A stretch of DNA of 64,000 bases, taken from assembly GCA_012064385.1 (NCBI GenBank), contig QRDG01000962.1:242253-306252 (forward strand), written 5' to 3'. A program made the position numbers and the translations under genes. The notes below the pieces were generated by a model. That model was not told the origin of the DNA. It searched no databases and saw only the letters and a list, made by a program, of their open reading frames with translations. Shown here piece after piece: positions 20,768-31,382 of the stretch. The number at the start of each line of letters is the position of its first letter. Position 1 is the first letter of the stretch. This DNA is from Puccinellia tenuiflora. Lineage: Eukaryota > Streptophyta > Magnoliopsida > Poales > Poaceae.

Positions 20768-23700
20768 TCAGGCGTAGAATCGGCGCAGTTGCGCAACGTT
20801 CCATGGGTTGTTGCAGACTGCCCCTGTCTTCGAGTCCTTCAGGCGGTAAGCTCCGCCGCCGATTGCCTCTGTCACGATGTATGGACCCTCCCACAGGGAG
20901 GCAAGTTTGTGCACCTTCTTCTTCTTGAGACGGAGGACAAGATCACCAGGGACGAACGCTCTGGGCCGGAGTCGCCGCCCGTGATAGTTGCGCAGGTCTT
21001 GCTGGTACACAGCTGTGCGGGTAAGGGCGATGTCGCGTGCTTCGTCCAGGGTGTCCATGTCATCTTTGAGTGCTTCTTCTGCATCAGACTCATCATAGGC
21101 CACCACTCGGGGGGCGTCGAACTTGATGTCGCATGGCAGGACTGCTTCAGCACCGTACACCATGAAGAACGGCGTGTACTGGGTAGATCTGTTTGGTGTG
21201 GTGCGCAGACTCCACAGCACCGATGGCAGCTCTTCGACCCAGGCGCCTGCGGCGCGCCTCAATGGTACTCGTAGGCGCCTCTTTATGCCCTTGCAGACTA
21301 GGCCATTGGCTTTCTCAACTTGTCCGTTGGACTGCGGGTGCGATACAGATGCGTAGTTGAGCTTGATACCTTGGTCAGAGCAGAAGTCCTTGAATTCTTC
21401 GGCTGTGAAGTTCGAGCCGTTGTCGGTGATGATGTTGTGTGGCACACCGAACCTGAAGATGATCGACCTGATGAAGTTAACTGCCGAGGAGGCAGTCGAA
21501 CTTGTGATCGGTGCTGCTTCGATCCACTTCGTGAACTTGTCGACTACCACCAGGAGATGAGTGTGTCCGCCCGGAGAAGACTTCTTGAGTGGACCCACCA
21601 TGTCGAGCCCCCATTGAGCGAAGGGCCATGCGAGTGGTATGGTCTTCAACGCTGATGCTGGTGCGTGCGGCTTGTTGGCGAACTCCTGGCAGCCGGTGCA
21701 TTTCCTCACAAGTTCTTCTACGTCTTGCATTGCTGTGGGCCAGTAGAACCCTGCTCGTAGGGCTTTGGCCACCAAGGCTCGACTGCTGGCGTGGTGTCCG
21801 CAGATGCCGGCGTGGATCTCGAGTAAGATGGCTTGACCGTCGACTGGGTCGATGCACCTTTGGAGGACTCCTGAGATGCTTCGCTTGTAGAGTTCCCCGT
21901 TGATGACGGTGAAGCCCTTGGAGCGGCAGACGACGCGCTTGGCTTCGACTGGGTTCACTGGCACCTTCTGATGCAGTATGTAGGCCAGGTATGGGCTTGT
22001 CCGTGTGGGTTCGGCCAGCATTACCTCCATGGGTTCCTTCTCCGTGCCGGGCGGGTTGGTGGTGTTCATTGTCGGTGTAGAGGATTCCGGCGCGGGTCGG
22101 AGCTTGATGGAGCGTTGCGTGATGCACTCGAGGAAGACTCCGGGTGGCACCGGTGCTTTGTCTGAGCCGAGGTTGGCGAGGGTGTCGGCTTCCTCGTTGC
22201 TCTCGCGGCCGATGTGCCGCAGCTCGCAGCCGTCGAAGGTGCCTTCCAACTGGTTGTATAGGTCACTGTAGGCTATCATGTTGTCGGCGATGGCGTCACA
22301 TTGCTTCATGGTTTGCTGGACGACAAGGTAGGAGTCTCCGTAGATCATGAGGTGAGTTGCGCCGCAGTTTTTGGCCATCCGCATGTCGTGGATCAGGGCC
22401 TCGTACTCTGCCTCGTTGTTGGAGGGTGTTGGGAAGTCCATCTGCAGTACATACTTCAGTTTGTCGCCTTTGGGTGAGATGAGGACGACTCCGGCCCCTG
22501 CTGATCTGAACTTCTTGTACCCATCGAAGTACATTGTCCATGCGTTGGACAAGTCGGGTACGTCTGGCAGTTGGGCCTCTATCCACTCTGTGGTGAACTC
22601 TGGAAGGACTTGAGCCTTGATTGCCTTCGGGTGCGCATACTTCAGCCCCCAGGGTCCCAACTCAACAACCCACTTGGCGACTCGTCCTGTCGCGGCTTGG
22701 TTGGTGAGGATGTCGGAGAGCCCGGAGGAGCTTACCACCGTGATGGGATGCTCGGAGAAGTAGTGGACGACCTTCCTTGATGTCATGAAGACTCCATAGG
22801 CTAGCTTCTGGTAGTGCGGGTACCGCTGCTTGGACAAGGTTAGCACCTCGCTGAGGAAGTAGACAGGCCGCTGAACAGGGTGACTGTGCCCTTCTTCTCC
22901 TCGTTCGACTACGAGTACCGTGCTGACCACTCTGTTGGTGGCTGATACGTAGAGATACAACGGCTCGTTTTCTAGTGGCGCCACCAATACTGGAGGAGTC
23001 GTGAGGGTTTTCTTGAGCTTGTCGAACGCGTCTTGCGCTTCCTCGGTCCACTCGAATTTATCTGTCTTTTTCATCAGTTGGTAGAAAGGCAGGGCCTTTT
23101 CTCCCAACTTACTAATGAACCGGCTGAGGGCTGCGACTCGGCCAGCTAGGCGTTGCACTTCATGAAGCTTGGTCGGTGCTGGCATTGCGAGTATGTTTTG
23201 CACCTTCTCAAGGTTGGCTTCAATTCCTCTTGCAGAGACGAGGTACCCGAGCAGTTCTCCGGCTGGAACGCCGAAAACACACTTGTCCGGATTCAGCTTG
23301 ATCTGATACTCGTTGAGTGCGGCGAAGACTTTGCGGAGGTCAGCGATTAAACTGTCCTCCGTTCTAGTGGTGACAACTATGTCGTCGACGTAGACTTGGA
23401 CGATCTGTCCTATTAGCTCCTTCAGGCAGGCTTGCATCGTGCGCTGGTATGTGGCCCCAGCGTTCTTCAACCCGAAGGGCATCATCTGGTAGCAGAACAC
23501 ACCATGGGGTGTGATAAATGCAGTCTTCTCTTCATCTTCGACTTTCATCCTGATCTGCTGGTACCCGGAATAGGCGTCCAAGAAGGATAGGCGCGCACAG
23601 CCTGTAGTCGAGTCGATGATCTGGTCTATCCGCGGAAGCGGGAAGTGGTCCTTGGGGCAGCATTTGTTAATGGCGGTGATGTCGATGCACATGCGGAGTG

Positions 23701-23977
23701 TCTTCGTCTTCTTCTTCTCCACCAGGACCGGGTTCGCTACCCAGTCCGAGTCCTTGATCTCTCGGATGAATCCGGCGTGGAGCAGCCGATCGATCTCCTT
23801 GCTGATGGCGTCTCGCTTGGGACCCGAAAAGCGTCGCATGGTCTGCTTGACGGGTCTGGCGTCCTTGTGGACGCATAAGGAGTGCTCGGCGAGTTCCCTG
23901 GGTATGCCTGGCATGTCAGAAGGTTGCCAAGCGAAGATCTCCCAATTCTCGCGTAGGAACTCGACGAGCGCGCCTTC
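20768..23977 (-). CDS. pol: T1 pol: reverse transcriptase, two RNase H regions, integrase
   Basis: The frame is intact. From the first Met it is 1048 residues, and it is also open upstream to the UAG at 23978. RT carries FLDAYSGYQQI and YVDD (residues 175-178). The first RNase H region (about 300-415) has lost its catalytic Asp: LYVSATNRVV stands where a D is expected. A second, archaeal-type RNase H (about 460-585) is complete, with D464 in MYFDG, E501/E503 in NNEAEYEAL, D527 in YGDS and D577 in EEADTLA. Integrase follows, with an HHCC zinc domain ending CTGCQ and the DDE core (GLDMVGP, ITDNGSNF, HPQSNGQVEKAN). This dual RNase H is a known feature of the Tat lineage. The element could supply active Pol if read-through at the UAG occurs. 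Confidence 0.95.
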   Translation of the reverse strand, partial: EGALVEFLRENWEIFAWQPSDMPGIPRELAEHSLCVHKDARPVKQTMRRFSGPKRDAISKEIDRLLHAGFIREIKDSDWVANPVLVEKKKTKTLRMCIDITAINKCCPKDHFPLPRIDQIIDSTTGCARLSFLDAYSGYQQIRMKVEDEEKTAFITPHGVFCYQMMPFGLKNAGATYQRTMQACLKELIGQIVQVYVDDIVVTTRTEDSLIADLRKVFAALNEYQIKLNPDKCVFGVPAGELLGYLVSARGIEANLEKVQNILAMPAPTKLHEVQRLAGRVAALSRFISKLGEKALPFYQLMKKTDKFEWTEEAQDAFDKLKKTLTTPPVLVAPLENEPLYLYVSATNRVVSTVLVVERGEEGHSHPVQRPVYFLSEVLTLSKQRYPHYQKLAYGVFMTSRKVVHYFSEHPITVVSSSGLSDILTNQAATGRVAKWVVELGPWGLKYAHPKAIKAQVLPEFTTEWIEAQLPDVPDLSNAWTMYFDGYKKFRSAGAGVVLISPKGDKLKYVLQMDFPTPSNNEAEYEALIHDMRMAKNCGATHLMIYGDSYLVVQQTMKQCDAIADNMIAYSDLYNQLEGTFDGCELRHIGRESNEEADTLANLGSDKAPVPPGVFLECITQRSIKLRPAPESSTPTMNTTNPPGTEKEPMEVMLAEPTRTSPYLAYILHQKVPVNPVEAKRVVCRSKGFTVINGELYKRSISGVLQRCIDPVDGQAILLEIHAGICGHHASSRALVAKALRAGFYWPTAMQDVEELVRKCTGCQEFANKPHAPASALKTIPLAWPFAQWGLDMVGPLKKSSPGGHTHLLVVVDKFTKWIEAAPITSSTASSAVNFIRSIIFRFGVPHNIITDNGSNFTAEEFKDFCSDQGIKLNYASVSHPQSNGQVEKANGLVCKGIKRRLRVPLRRAAGAWVEELPSVLWSLRTTPNRSTQYTPFFMVYGAEAVLPCDIKFDAPRVVAYDESDAEEALKDDMDTLDEARDIALTRTAVYQQDLRNYHGRRLRPRAFVPGDLVLRLKKKKVHKLASLWEGPYIVTEAIGGGAYRLKDSKTGAVCNNPWNVAQLRRFYA

Positions 23978-23980
23978 CTA
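23978..23980 (-). promoter_or_regulatory. T1: in-frame UAG between protease and RT (recoding candidate)
   Basis: The gag-protease and pol frames are the same frame, divided only by this TAG. The context is GCA TAG GAA GGC GCG CTC. T2 has TAG at the homologous codon, followed by GAA AGC GCG CTC. Stop-codon suppression between gag and pol is known for some plant LTR elements; here it is inferred from position and conservation. Confidence 0.7.
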
Positions 23981-26900
23981 TGCGACAGGCAGGCTTGTCG
24001 ACACCTTGACTGTCTTGCTGGCGTCCGTCGGGTGGACTTGATGGGTTCTTGTGTCGTCAGTCGTGTTGAAGGCGGAGCCCTTGGCTGGCTTCTTGGATGG
24101 CGGGAAAATGGTCTTGTCGTTGTCGACTGCCATCAGCGCAAGGTGCTCTTCCATTCCGAAGAACTCAGAGATCTTGCTGAATTCGCGGTCGCAGCTGTTG
24201 GAGCGGTCGAAGTCGCCGTGCACTGTGATGACGCCCTTGGGTCCAGGCATCTTGAGCATGAGGTAGGCGTAGTGAGGAATCGCCATGAATCTGGCAAAGG
24301 TTGGGCGCCCAAGTATCGCATGGTACTGCGACTTCCAGTCGACTACCTCGAAGTCGATCGCCTCCCTATGGAAGTTGTCGGGTGTGCCAAAGATGACGTC
24401 GAGTGTGATTGTTCCCATGGGCGTGACTGCTTGCCCTGGTACTATGCCATGGAAGGTGGTCTCTGATGGCGTCAAGTTTGTTGTTGGCCTGTTCATCCTT
24501 CTGAGGGTGTCGGTGAAGATGATGTTGATGCCGCTGCCTCCGTCCATGAACACCTTTTTCAAGGTGTAATCCGCGATCAGAGCTTCGACTACCAGAGTGG
24601 CGTGCCCGGGTCGTGGTACCGCAGGCGGATGATCTGCTCTGGAGAACGTGATCGGTGTCTCTGACCCTCTCAGGTATTCGGGTACTGCGGGTGGACAGGT
24701 GACAGCCTGGTAGACTTGGCGGGTGATGATCTTCTGGGTCCTGTTTGAAGGGCGCCCCTTCTGTATCATGTTGAGCTGTCCGCGTGCCGCTGGATATGCG
24801 TCAGGGGCTTCTTGCTGCGGCTGCTGCTGCTGATAGAAAGCTCCCGCTGCCTGTGCTGGATTAGCGACTGTAGGTGCGGGTGCGGGTGCTGCTTGGACAG
24901 CCAACTGCGCGACTGGCTGCGCTGCGGGTGCTGCCTGGAGAGCCAACGGCGAGGCTGGCTGAGCAACTATCTTCTGCATTGCTTGGTATATCCTGCGCGC
25001 CTTTTTGCAGTCCTTCAACAGGTGGCGGGATCCCCATTTGGCCGTTTCCGGGTTCCTGAACATATGGTGCTTGCAGGGTTGCTCCAGCTCTTCCTCCGGA
25101 GTCAGGGTGCGCCTCTGCCACTCTCGTTTGCGGCTCCCATCGCCACGGTAGGTGCTGCCACCGCTTCGGTTGAATTGCCCCTGATTGTAGTGGCGACTGT
25201 TGTCGCGTGCCTCATCTTCGCGGGGGGTTTCGAATCCCGCCGCTACTAACTCTATTGAGTCATTGTCGTGGTAACGCGGCTTCTTCTTCTGGCGTCCTTC
25301 CCGCCAGTTGTTTGGTCCGGTCTCGTCTCTTGGGGAGTAGCGTGAAGTATCACGGACCGAGTCCTCTCCGTCTGCCCACTGGTTGGCTATCTTCATGAGG
25401 TCAATCATGTTTCTCGGCCGGAGCCTACCAAATTCCTCGCGGAGGTCGCGGCGATAGACGCCGTGCATGAAGGCATCCATTACTCGGTCTTCCGAGGTAG
25501 CTTCCATGGTGTTGCGGAGCAGGGTCCATCGCTGGATGTAGGACCGGAGTGGCTCGTCCCGTCCTTGTTTGCATGCTTGGAGCTCGACGAAAGTTGTCGG
25601 CCTTGAGTATGTCCCCAGGAAGCTCTTGACGAAGGCATCCGCGAACTCGTCCCATGTGCTGAAGGCGTCCTTGGGTTGAGTGTTGAGCCACCCGCGTGCA
25701 GATCCTGTGAGCATCAGCTGGATGTACTGCATGGCTGTAGTCGAAGTACCGCCTTGGCAACTGCAGGCTATGAGGTAGTCCTCCAGCCAGTCTCTCGGGT
25801 CCAGCTTTCCGTCGTACTTGACCGCTTCTGCCGTGAGCTTGAAGCCCTTGGGCATTCTTGTGTCGCGGATGTTGAAGCTGAAGCATGGGGCACCGCATGG
25901 CTCGAAGTCGCTATCGTCGCGGTCGTCAGCATTGGGTGTGCTGACAATCCGCTGGGTACGGTTGCGGTCTACCGTCCTCTGCGTGATGACGTTGCGGAGG
26001 TCTTCGCCTGGCTGCGGCTATCGCGGCTGTCTTGGAGCTGGGCCTGCGAGCGCTGTGGGTTCGCGGTCGCGGCGACCCCGATTCTCTTGCGCCCTTTCTG
26101 TTGGCGCCTTGTTCGCCAGAGCTTCTTCGACTGCCTTGATGGACATGATCTGTTGCTTGTGGAGGAGAGCACGGGCGTCACCCTTAGGCGGCTGCGTCAG
26201 TTGCAGGTATGTTTCGACTGCCAAGAGGGCAGCTCCAGCTGTTTTGGGGACGGGTATCCCATCCGCGTCTTCAGTCATGTATGACGACTCGAGGTTGCGG
26301 GTGATTCCGGCGCGTTCGGCCTCTGTCATCCGGGGCACGCGGGCCCTATGGCGCCTTGCTCCTTGTGAGACCTCTGTCGAGGCAGCAGTGAATGAATACG
26401 CGGCCCTCCTGGCACTCGCCGCGTTGGCTTCCTCCTTGCGTCGGAGCAGCTCGGCCTTCTCTGCGCGGAGTCGTTCGCCTTCCTTCCGCAGCAGATACTG
26501 GACCGCCATAAGGTCCTCTCGGGGTGCGTCTGGTGGGGGGTCTGTACCCTCCTCAACGTGCTTCAGGGCTCTGATTGCCATGTCGCGGGTGATGGTGAGT
26601 CGTGTCTGGTCCGGCATGACCACCTCCAGTGGGTATGCGGGTTCGTCGCCGTTGGCCCGCGACGGGCCGGCCATGTAGACTTGCGCGGGGTAGATCCGGG
26701 TAGTGGGACTGATGCTTCCACTGCTGCTTCCTTCATCCGAGCCGTGCTCGGAGTCGAAAATGGCTCCAACGTGGTGGGTACCACAGTTGCCGTTGAGGTT
26801 CTTTCCGTAGAGTTTCGCGGCCTTCACGGCGGACGCGAGGAATGGAGTCGCTGTCGTCGACGCAGGTGCGATTGGCTTGCGGATGACCTCGCGACGCGGG

Positions 26901-27505
26901 GGCGTGGCCGACATAGTCGGGGTCGATGTAGATCTTGGCCTTGCCCGCGACGCGACCAAAGTGGTCGAAGTAGACTTGATCCGCGCAGGGGTCACCACCG
27001 ATGCGATCTCCTTGGCAGCCGGAGATGCGGGTGTCTTGGTCGCGTCAGGCGCGATCTTTGCCATGGAGGCAATTGGTGCAGTCGAGACGCGCGCGATCTT
27101 CACGGCAGTCGAGGATGCGATTGTCGCAGTCGCGGTAGATGCGATCACGGCGGGTGATGACGTGGTCGTTGTAGTCGTAGCAGATGCGATCTTCGCGGTA
27201 GTCGAAGACGTGATCGCTGCACTCGCAGCAGATGCGATCTCCACGGCAGGTGAAGGCGCGGCCGACGTTGTCGATGCAGACGCAGGTGTCGTCTCCGCGC
27301 GTAGCGCGGACACCGTAGATCGGAGTGTTCCGTAGCTATTTATGAGGTAGCGCATGGTACCAAAGGTGATCCACGTACCTTCACTCAGTTCAGCGTACGC
27401 CGAGCGATGAGCCGGCGGGTGGCTGACGTACTCGAGGGAGCCGGACCGGATTGGCTCCCTGGTGCAGGCGTCGGTCTTCAAGGTTGATGGAGCCGGAGCG
27501 ACCAT
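23981..27505 (-). pseudogene. gag: T1 gag-protease, one extra in-frame stop
   Basis: The frame starts at an ATG at 27505, just inside the PBS. The N-terminal third is a low-complexity Ala/Ser/Thr-rich region with degenerate KIAS repeats (about 26900-27320). A charged segment with coiled-coil tendency follows, then a classic retrotransposon Gag domain (PKGFKLTAEAVKYDGKLDPR, later GSARGWLNTQP and CKQGRDEPLRSYIQRW). A Cys/His cluster (CKHHMF, then HLLKDC) precedes the aspartic protease, whose catalytic motif is MDGGSGINII. A TAG at 26018-26020 interrupts the frame between the low-complexity part and the Gag domain; CAG to TAG explains it simply. An AUG at 25855 lies just downstream, so an N-truncated Gag remains possible. 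Confidence 0.9.
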
Positions 27506-27523
27506 GGTTCCAACGCTCGTTCT

Positions 27524-27541
27524 TTCCCACAGACGGCGCCA
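27524..27541 (-). other. T1: primer binding site
   Basis: On the minus strand TGGCGCCGTCTGTGGGAA lies two bases after the 5' LTR end. It begins with TGG, as needed to pair with a tRNA CCA end. I do not assign the tRNA. Confidence 0.85.
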
Positions 27542-27543
27542 AT

Positions 27544-28004
27544 TGACGAGGTTGGGACTCGGCAAATCCCTGGGTTGAGCACCCCGGGTTGATGGAGGGG
27601 GAGAGAGATGAGCGCTGGTGATCACGACGGCTAACAGGCGAGGTTTTACCCAGGTTCAGGCTCCCGGAGGATAACACCCTACTTCCTGCTTGTCTGGTAT
27701 TGATGTTGAGCGTGGCTACAATGGCGAGATGGCGATCTCGCTAGGGTTTGAGCTGGCGGCTATGAGCTGGAGTTGAGTTCCCCTAGACGAGGGACCCTCC
27801 CAGCCTTTATATGATAGGCTGGGTCTCGGGTGAACGGTGCCGATGGCACTTACATGACGATCAAGGCTGATGACCTAACGTCGACTATCTTGGGCCGCAC
27901 GTCGTCCTTCTTGGGCCTTCCTTGGACCCTCGCCATAGGATTGATGGACTCGGCGTGACCCAGGTATCACCACCGTGGGGTAGTCAAAGAGTAACCCCAC
28001 GACA
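27544..28004 (-). repeat. T1: 5' LTR (right copy)
   Basis: 461 bp, differing from 14071-14531 at three sites by eye. The TSD CCATG follows at 28005-28009. Confidence 0.96.
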
Positions 28005-28009
28005 CCATG

Positions 28010-29459
28010 AGACATCTCGCGGAGGAGTTGGAGACATTTTCATTGGGGGATTCAAAGAGGGAAGGAGACGATGAAGATGCAATGGCAATGGCGGACACTT
28101 CATTTGTGGTTTCTTCTTCTTCTTCCCCGGATGAGTACTCCTCTTGAGCAAGCAGCACAATTCTTGGAGGCTTCTTATTGGAGGTGTTCTTCTTGAAGAA
28201 CGGTTTCTTGTGAGTAAGCTTTGAATTATCCTTGCGAACAAGCTTCCCCCCATGCTCTTATCTCTTCTCAAACGGGCACTCGGCAACAAAGTGATATTGA
28301 TTTTGGCAATTGTAGCATGAGCGAACCTTTTGACCACCCTCCTTCCTACCACTTGATTGGTTGATTAGCTCCTTTGCTTTGGACGGGCTCTTCCAAAAGG
28401 CTCTTGAAGTAAGGGCCACATAATCCTTGAGAGTATCTTCAAGATCTTGTGGATGCCAATGTGACATGTCTTCTTGAACCTCAACTTCTTCGTCCCGCTC
28501 CACAACCTTGGCCTTCAAAGCAAGAGAAGTACCTTTGTGCATTCCAATAGCACGGGCAAGAGCATCTTCGGCGTTCTTGGCGGCCACCTTGAATGCCACC
28601 ATTTCTTGTATGACCTCATTGGATGACATGAGGTGGTAGTTGTGTCTTCCTTGGAGACTCTTCAAGTCGGTGGGCTCAAAGGGCATGAGAGCACTCACAT
28701 ACTTTCTCTTGATCCAAGCGTCATCCACATAGGTGGCACCAAGGTCTCTAAATTGAGAGGCAAGGGTCTTGAGTCTTCGGAACATGTCTTCATGGTCTTC
28801 ACCTTCCAACATGAAAAATCCCTCGACTTGGTTGCTCAAAGCATCATATCTATTCCTCTTCATGCTCTCATTTCCAACGAACTCGTTGCTTAGAGCATCC
28901 CAAGCTTCTTTGGCGGTGGTGAGATATTTGATGAGGGACATGTTGTCTTCCCCTACGATAGTTTGGATCATGTGAAGAGCCAAGGAATTGAGTTGGCTAT
29001 CCACACTTCTCTTCTTTTCAAGTTGCTTGGGTCCACGGCCTTGAACCCAACCTCGATAATTCTCCATAGCTCGATCGAGGCACTATTCACATGAGACTTC
29101 ATAGAAAATTGCCAATTAGTAAAACGAGAAGAAATAAGCTTAGGTGGATAACCCCTATTGTTTATATGAGGATGAGGGATAGGTGGCCGGGGGGAGTACA
29201 AATGGGGAACCACATTGTACACCTCCTTCCCATCAACAATTTTAGGTGGAGAGTCTTTAGTTTCCTCACCCTCCTTTTCTTTAGAAGAGGAAGCATTTAC
29301 CTCTAGAAAAGGGGATGTGAGAGATTTATTAGCCAAAAGTTGTGCCATCATATCGCGCATCTCTTTCATTTGAGCTTCCACAGATGCTTCCAATTTCTTG
29401 AAATCATCAATGTAAACTCCGCTAGTAATATCACTCGGATCTCCTCCCTCGGGTGCCAT
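28010..29459 (-). pseudogene. gag: C1: Copia Gag, frameshifted
   Basis: Gag starts with ATG at 29459 (MAPEGGDPSDITSGVYIDDF). After an N-terminal helical part there is a frameshift near 29000-29040. The frame then resumes with a UBN2-type Copia Gag domain (LTTAKEAWDALSNEFVGNES to LKSLQGRHNYHLMSSNEVIQ). A single CCHC zinc knuckle follows (CYNCQNQYHFVAEC, near 28300). After PFEKR the frame shifts again and continues into an acidic stretch (EEYSSGEEEEETTNEV). That stretch joins 14070 when T1 and one CCATG are removed, which directly confirms T1 was inserted into this gene. Gag would form the virus-like particle. This copy is non-functional. Confidence 0.88.
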
Positions 29460-29494
29460 ACTCTCTTAGGCGGTGAAGCTTAATTAATGAGCCA

Positions 29495-29507
29495 AGGCTC
29501 TGATACC
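29495..29507 (-). other. C1: primer binding site (initiator tRNA-Met)
   Basis: On the minus strand TGGTATCAGAGCC, the standard plant Copia PBS for initiator tRNA-Met, follows the 5' LTR after a short spacer. Confidence 0.9.
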
Positions 29508-29510
29508 AAT

Positions 29511-30914
29511 TGAAAGGATCATATGGGCACCTAGATGGGGGGTGAATAGGTGCTACACCAAATTTTAATTCTTTTTCAAATTAGGCTTGACACAAAAGTT
29601 AAATTCTCTAGATATGCAACTACGATGAATTTACCTATATGACAAGCACGCAACTAACGCTAGGCAAATAACACGATACAAGTAAAAGCTACTAAGGGAT
29701 AGAGATAACCGAAAGTAGAAGCACGCGGAGGCAAGGATGTATTCCCGAGTTCCTCCTTGTTAAGGGAGAACATCTTGTTGGAGGTGTGTGAGCTCACCAC
29801 AACAGGCCTACTCAATGCCACAAAGACCTCACCCTATTATCCGATGAACCTCGCCACAAAGGCTCGGTTCACCTTCCACTATCAGAATCCTTCAAGGCAG
29901 AATCCGGATCCTTTACAATGTTCTTGGGGGCACACACCCACAACTTAATCGGGGGCTCCCAAATCAACACAACAACTGAAACAATAACAATCAAAGTGAG
30001 TACAACAAGACACCTAGGTTTTACCAATGGAAACCCTAGGCACGAATCCCTCAAGTAAATGAGGGGGAAATGGAAAACCCTTTGGTGAGCATGTAGATCG
30101 GGGCCTTCTCCTTCAATCCTCCAAGTTTGAGCAAGTTTGAGTGGAGGGATTGGGAGATCTCATCGATTTGAGCTTTTGCATTAATGGAGGAGAGAGAGTG
30201 TTCAAAAGCTAGCTGTCCCGAGGTGGGTGGAGGGGTATTTATACCCCTCCACGAAATCTTACCATTATCCTGCGGCGGGCTAGATATTTCCAGACATTTA
30301 ACTTCGAAACTTCCGGTGGGGACCGGAACTTCTGGTGCTAAGGCCGGAACTTCCGGGGCACCGGATATCTCCGGGGAGAATCTTCGGGCCAAACTTCCGA
30401 ACCCCCTACCGCGAGGGGTGTCGGGAAAGACTTAGCCATTTTCGTCCCAGAAATTTCTCAAGGCCAGAACTTCTGGCCATCAGGCCGGAACTTCCGGACC
30501 ACCGGAAATTTCCGGTCGAACTTCCGATCGAAAGTTCCGGAACCCCTCCCGCGAGGGTTCCCAAAAATGACTTAGTCATTTTCTTGCCCGGATTTTTCCA
30601 GGGCCGGAACTTTCGGACCACCGGAAATATCCGGGTGAACTTCCGGACCAAAGTTCCAGGACCCCTACCGCAGGGTACCCTGAAAATGACTTAGTCCCGT
30701 TTCCCTTAGGCCGGAACTTTCGGCCATGAGCACCGGAACTTCTGGGCCTATTTGGCAGAAAAGCCCGGTGACTTCGTTGCACACCTCCGTCTTCGATCTT
30801 TTCACCGACTTGGTCTAATCATCATAAGAACCTAAAATTCAACAACCTAAAAGACATGATTAGCCCATAATGTGTGTTGTCATTAAATCACCAAAACCAA
30901 GAGATGTTCTTTCA
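29511..30914 (-). repeat. C1: 5' LTR
   Basis: About 1404 bp, bounded by TGAAAG and CTTTCA on the plus strand, a perfect 6-bp terminal inverted repeat. The PBS touches its inner end. The partner LTR is missing from the window, so TSD and age cannot be judged. Confidence 0.85.
30300..30745. repeat. C1 LTR: CCGGAA/TTCCGG-rich imperfect tandem repeats
   Basis: About three units of 118-142 bp are marked by GACTTAG(C/T)CATTTT-like sequence near 30429, 30571 and 30689. Each carries GCCGGAACTT(C/T)CGG and ACCGGAAATTTCCGG. Many of these are near-perfect inverted repeats. The cluster lies in the U3 side of the LTR as read on the minus strand. Confidence 0.75.
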
Positions 30915-31382
30915 CCGGGCCCACCAAGCCATCGACAGGCTCAGTGGGAGTCTTGTGGCGGAGCGCGCCGAGCTTGAGGATGAGCGTCGGCGCCTTACTG
31001 AGGCGTGGCACCAGGTCCACGAGGCCCGCCAGGCTCGCGAGACGGAGTGGCGGCGAGCGGCCGAGGAGACCGCCTCACACGTCACTGCGGCGAGGGAGGC
31101 AGCGGCGGAGGAGCGCCTCCGAGCTGCCGTAGATGCCGAGAGTTAGCTCACGCTGCGCCAGCGCGAACTCGTGCTCACCGAGGCGGAGCAGCGGACGGAG
31201 AGGGCTCGCTTGGAGCAGCTCGAGGAAGGCCTTGCTGCTCGGGAGGAGGAGTTTGCCATCCGCCGAGCGTCTCTGGATGAGCGGGAGAGTAAGCTTCACG
31301 CTGATGCTGACACTTACGCCCGCCCCGTGAGGAAACGCGACGCCCTGGAGGCCGAATTCCTCCAGAAGGCCAAGGACCTCCG
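30915..31382 (+). pseudogene. Orphan coiled-coil coding fragment
   Basis: This GC-rich 468-bp fragment sits between the C1 and C3 LTRs. The plus strand encodes about 155 residues of heptad-like coiled coil (for example ERAELEDERRRLTEAWHQ and LEQLEEGLAAREEEFAIRR). One in-frame TAG lies near 31144. Composition and codon use differ sharply from the AT-rich surroundings. It may come from the coiled-coil part of another retroelement antisense gene or a CACTA-type protein; I cannot decide which. Confidence 0.6.

Larger units (their letters stand above)
14071..28004 (-). mobile_element. T1: complete Tat-type Gypsy element with antisense gene
   Basis: This 13,934-bp element is flanked by CCATG (14066-14070 and 28005-28009). 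It has 461-bp LTRs that differ by only three substitutions by eye, so it inserted recently, of the order of a quarter of a million years ago at the usual grass LTR rate. On the minus strand the order is 5' LTR, PBS, gag-protease, in-frame UAG, pol with two RNase H regions, a minisatellite, an antisense gene pair on the plus strand, PPT and 3' LTR. The archaeal-type second RNase H, the antisense gene and tandem repeats near the 3' end together mark the Tat lineage. Confidence 0.95.
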
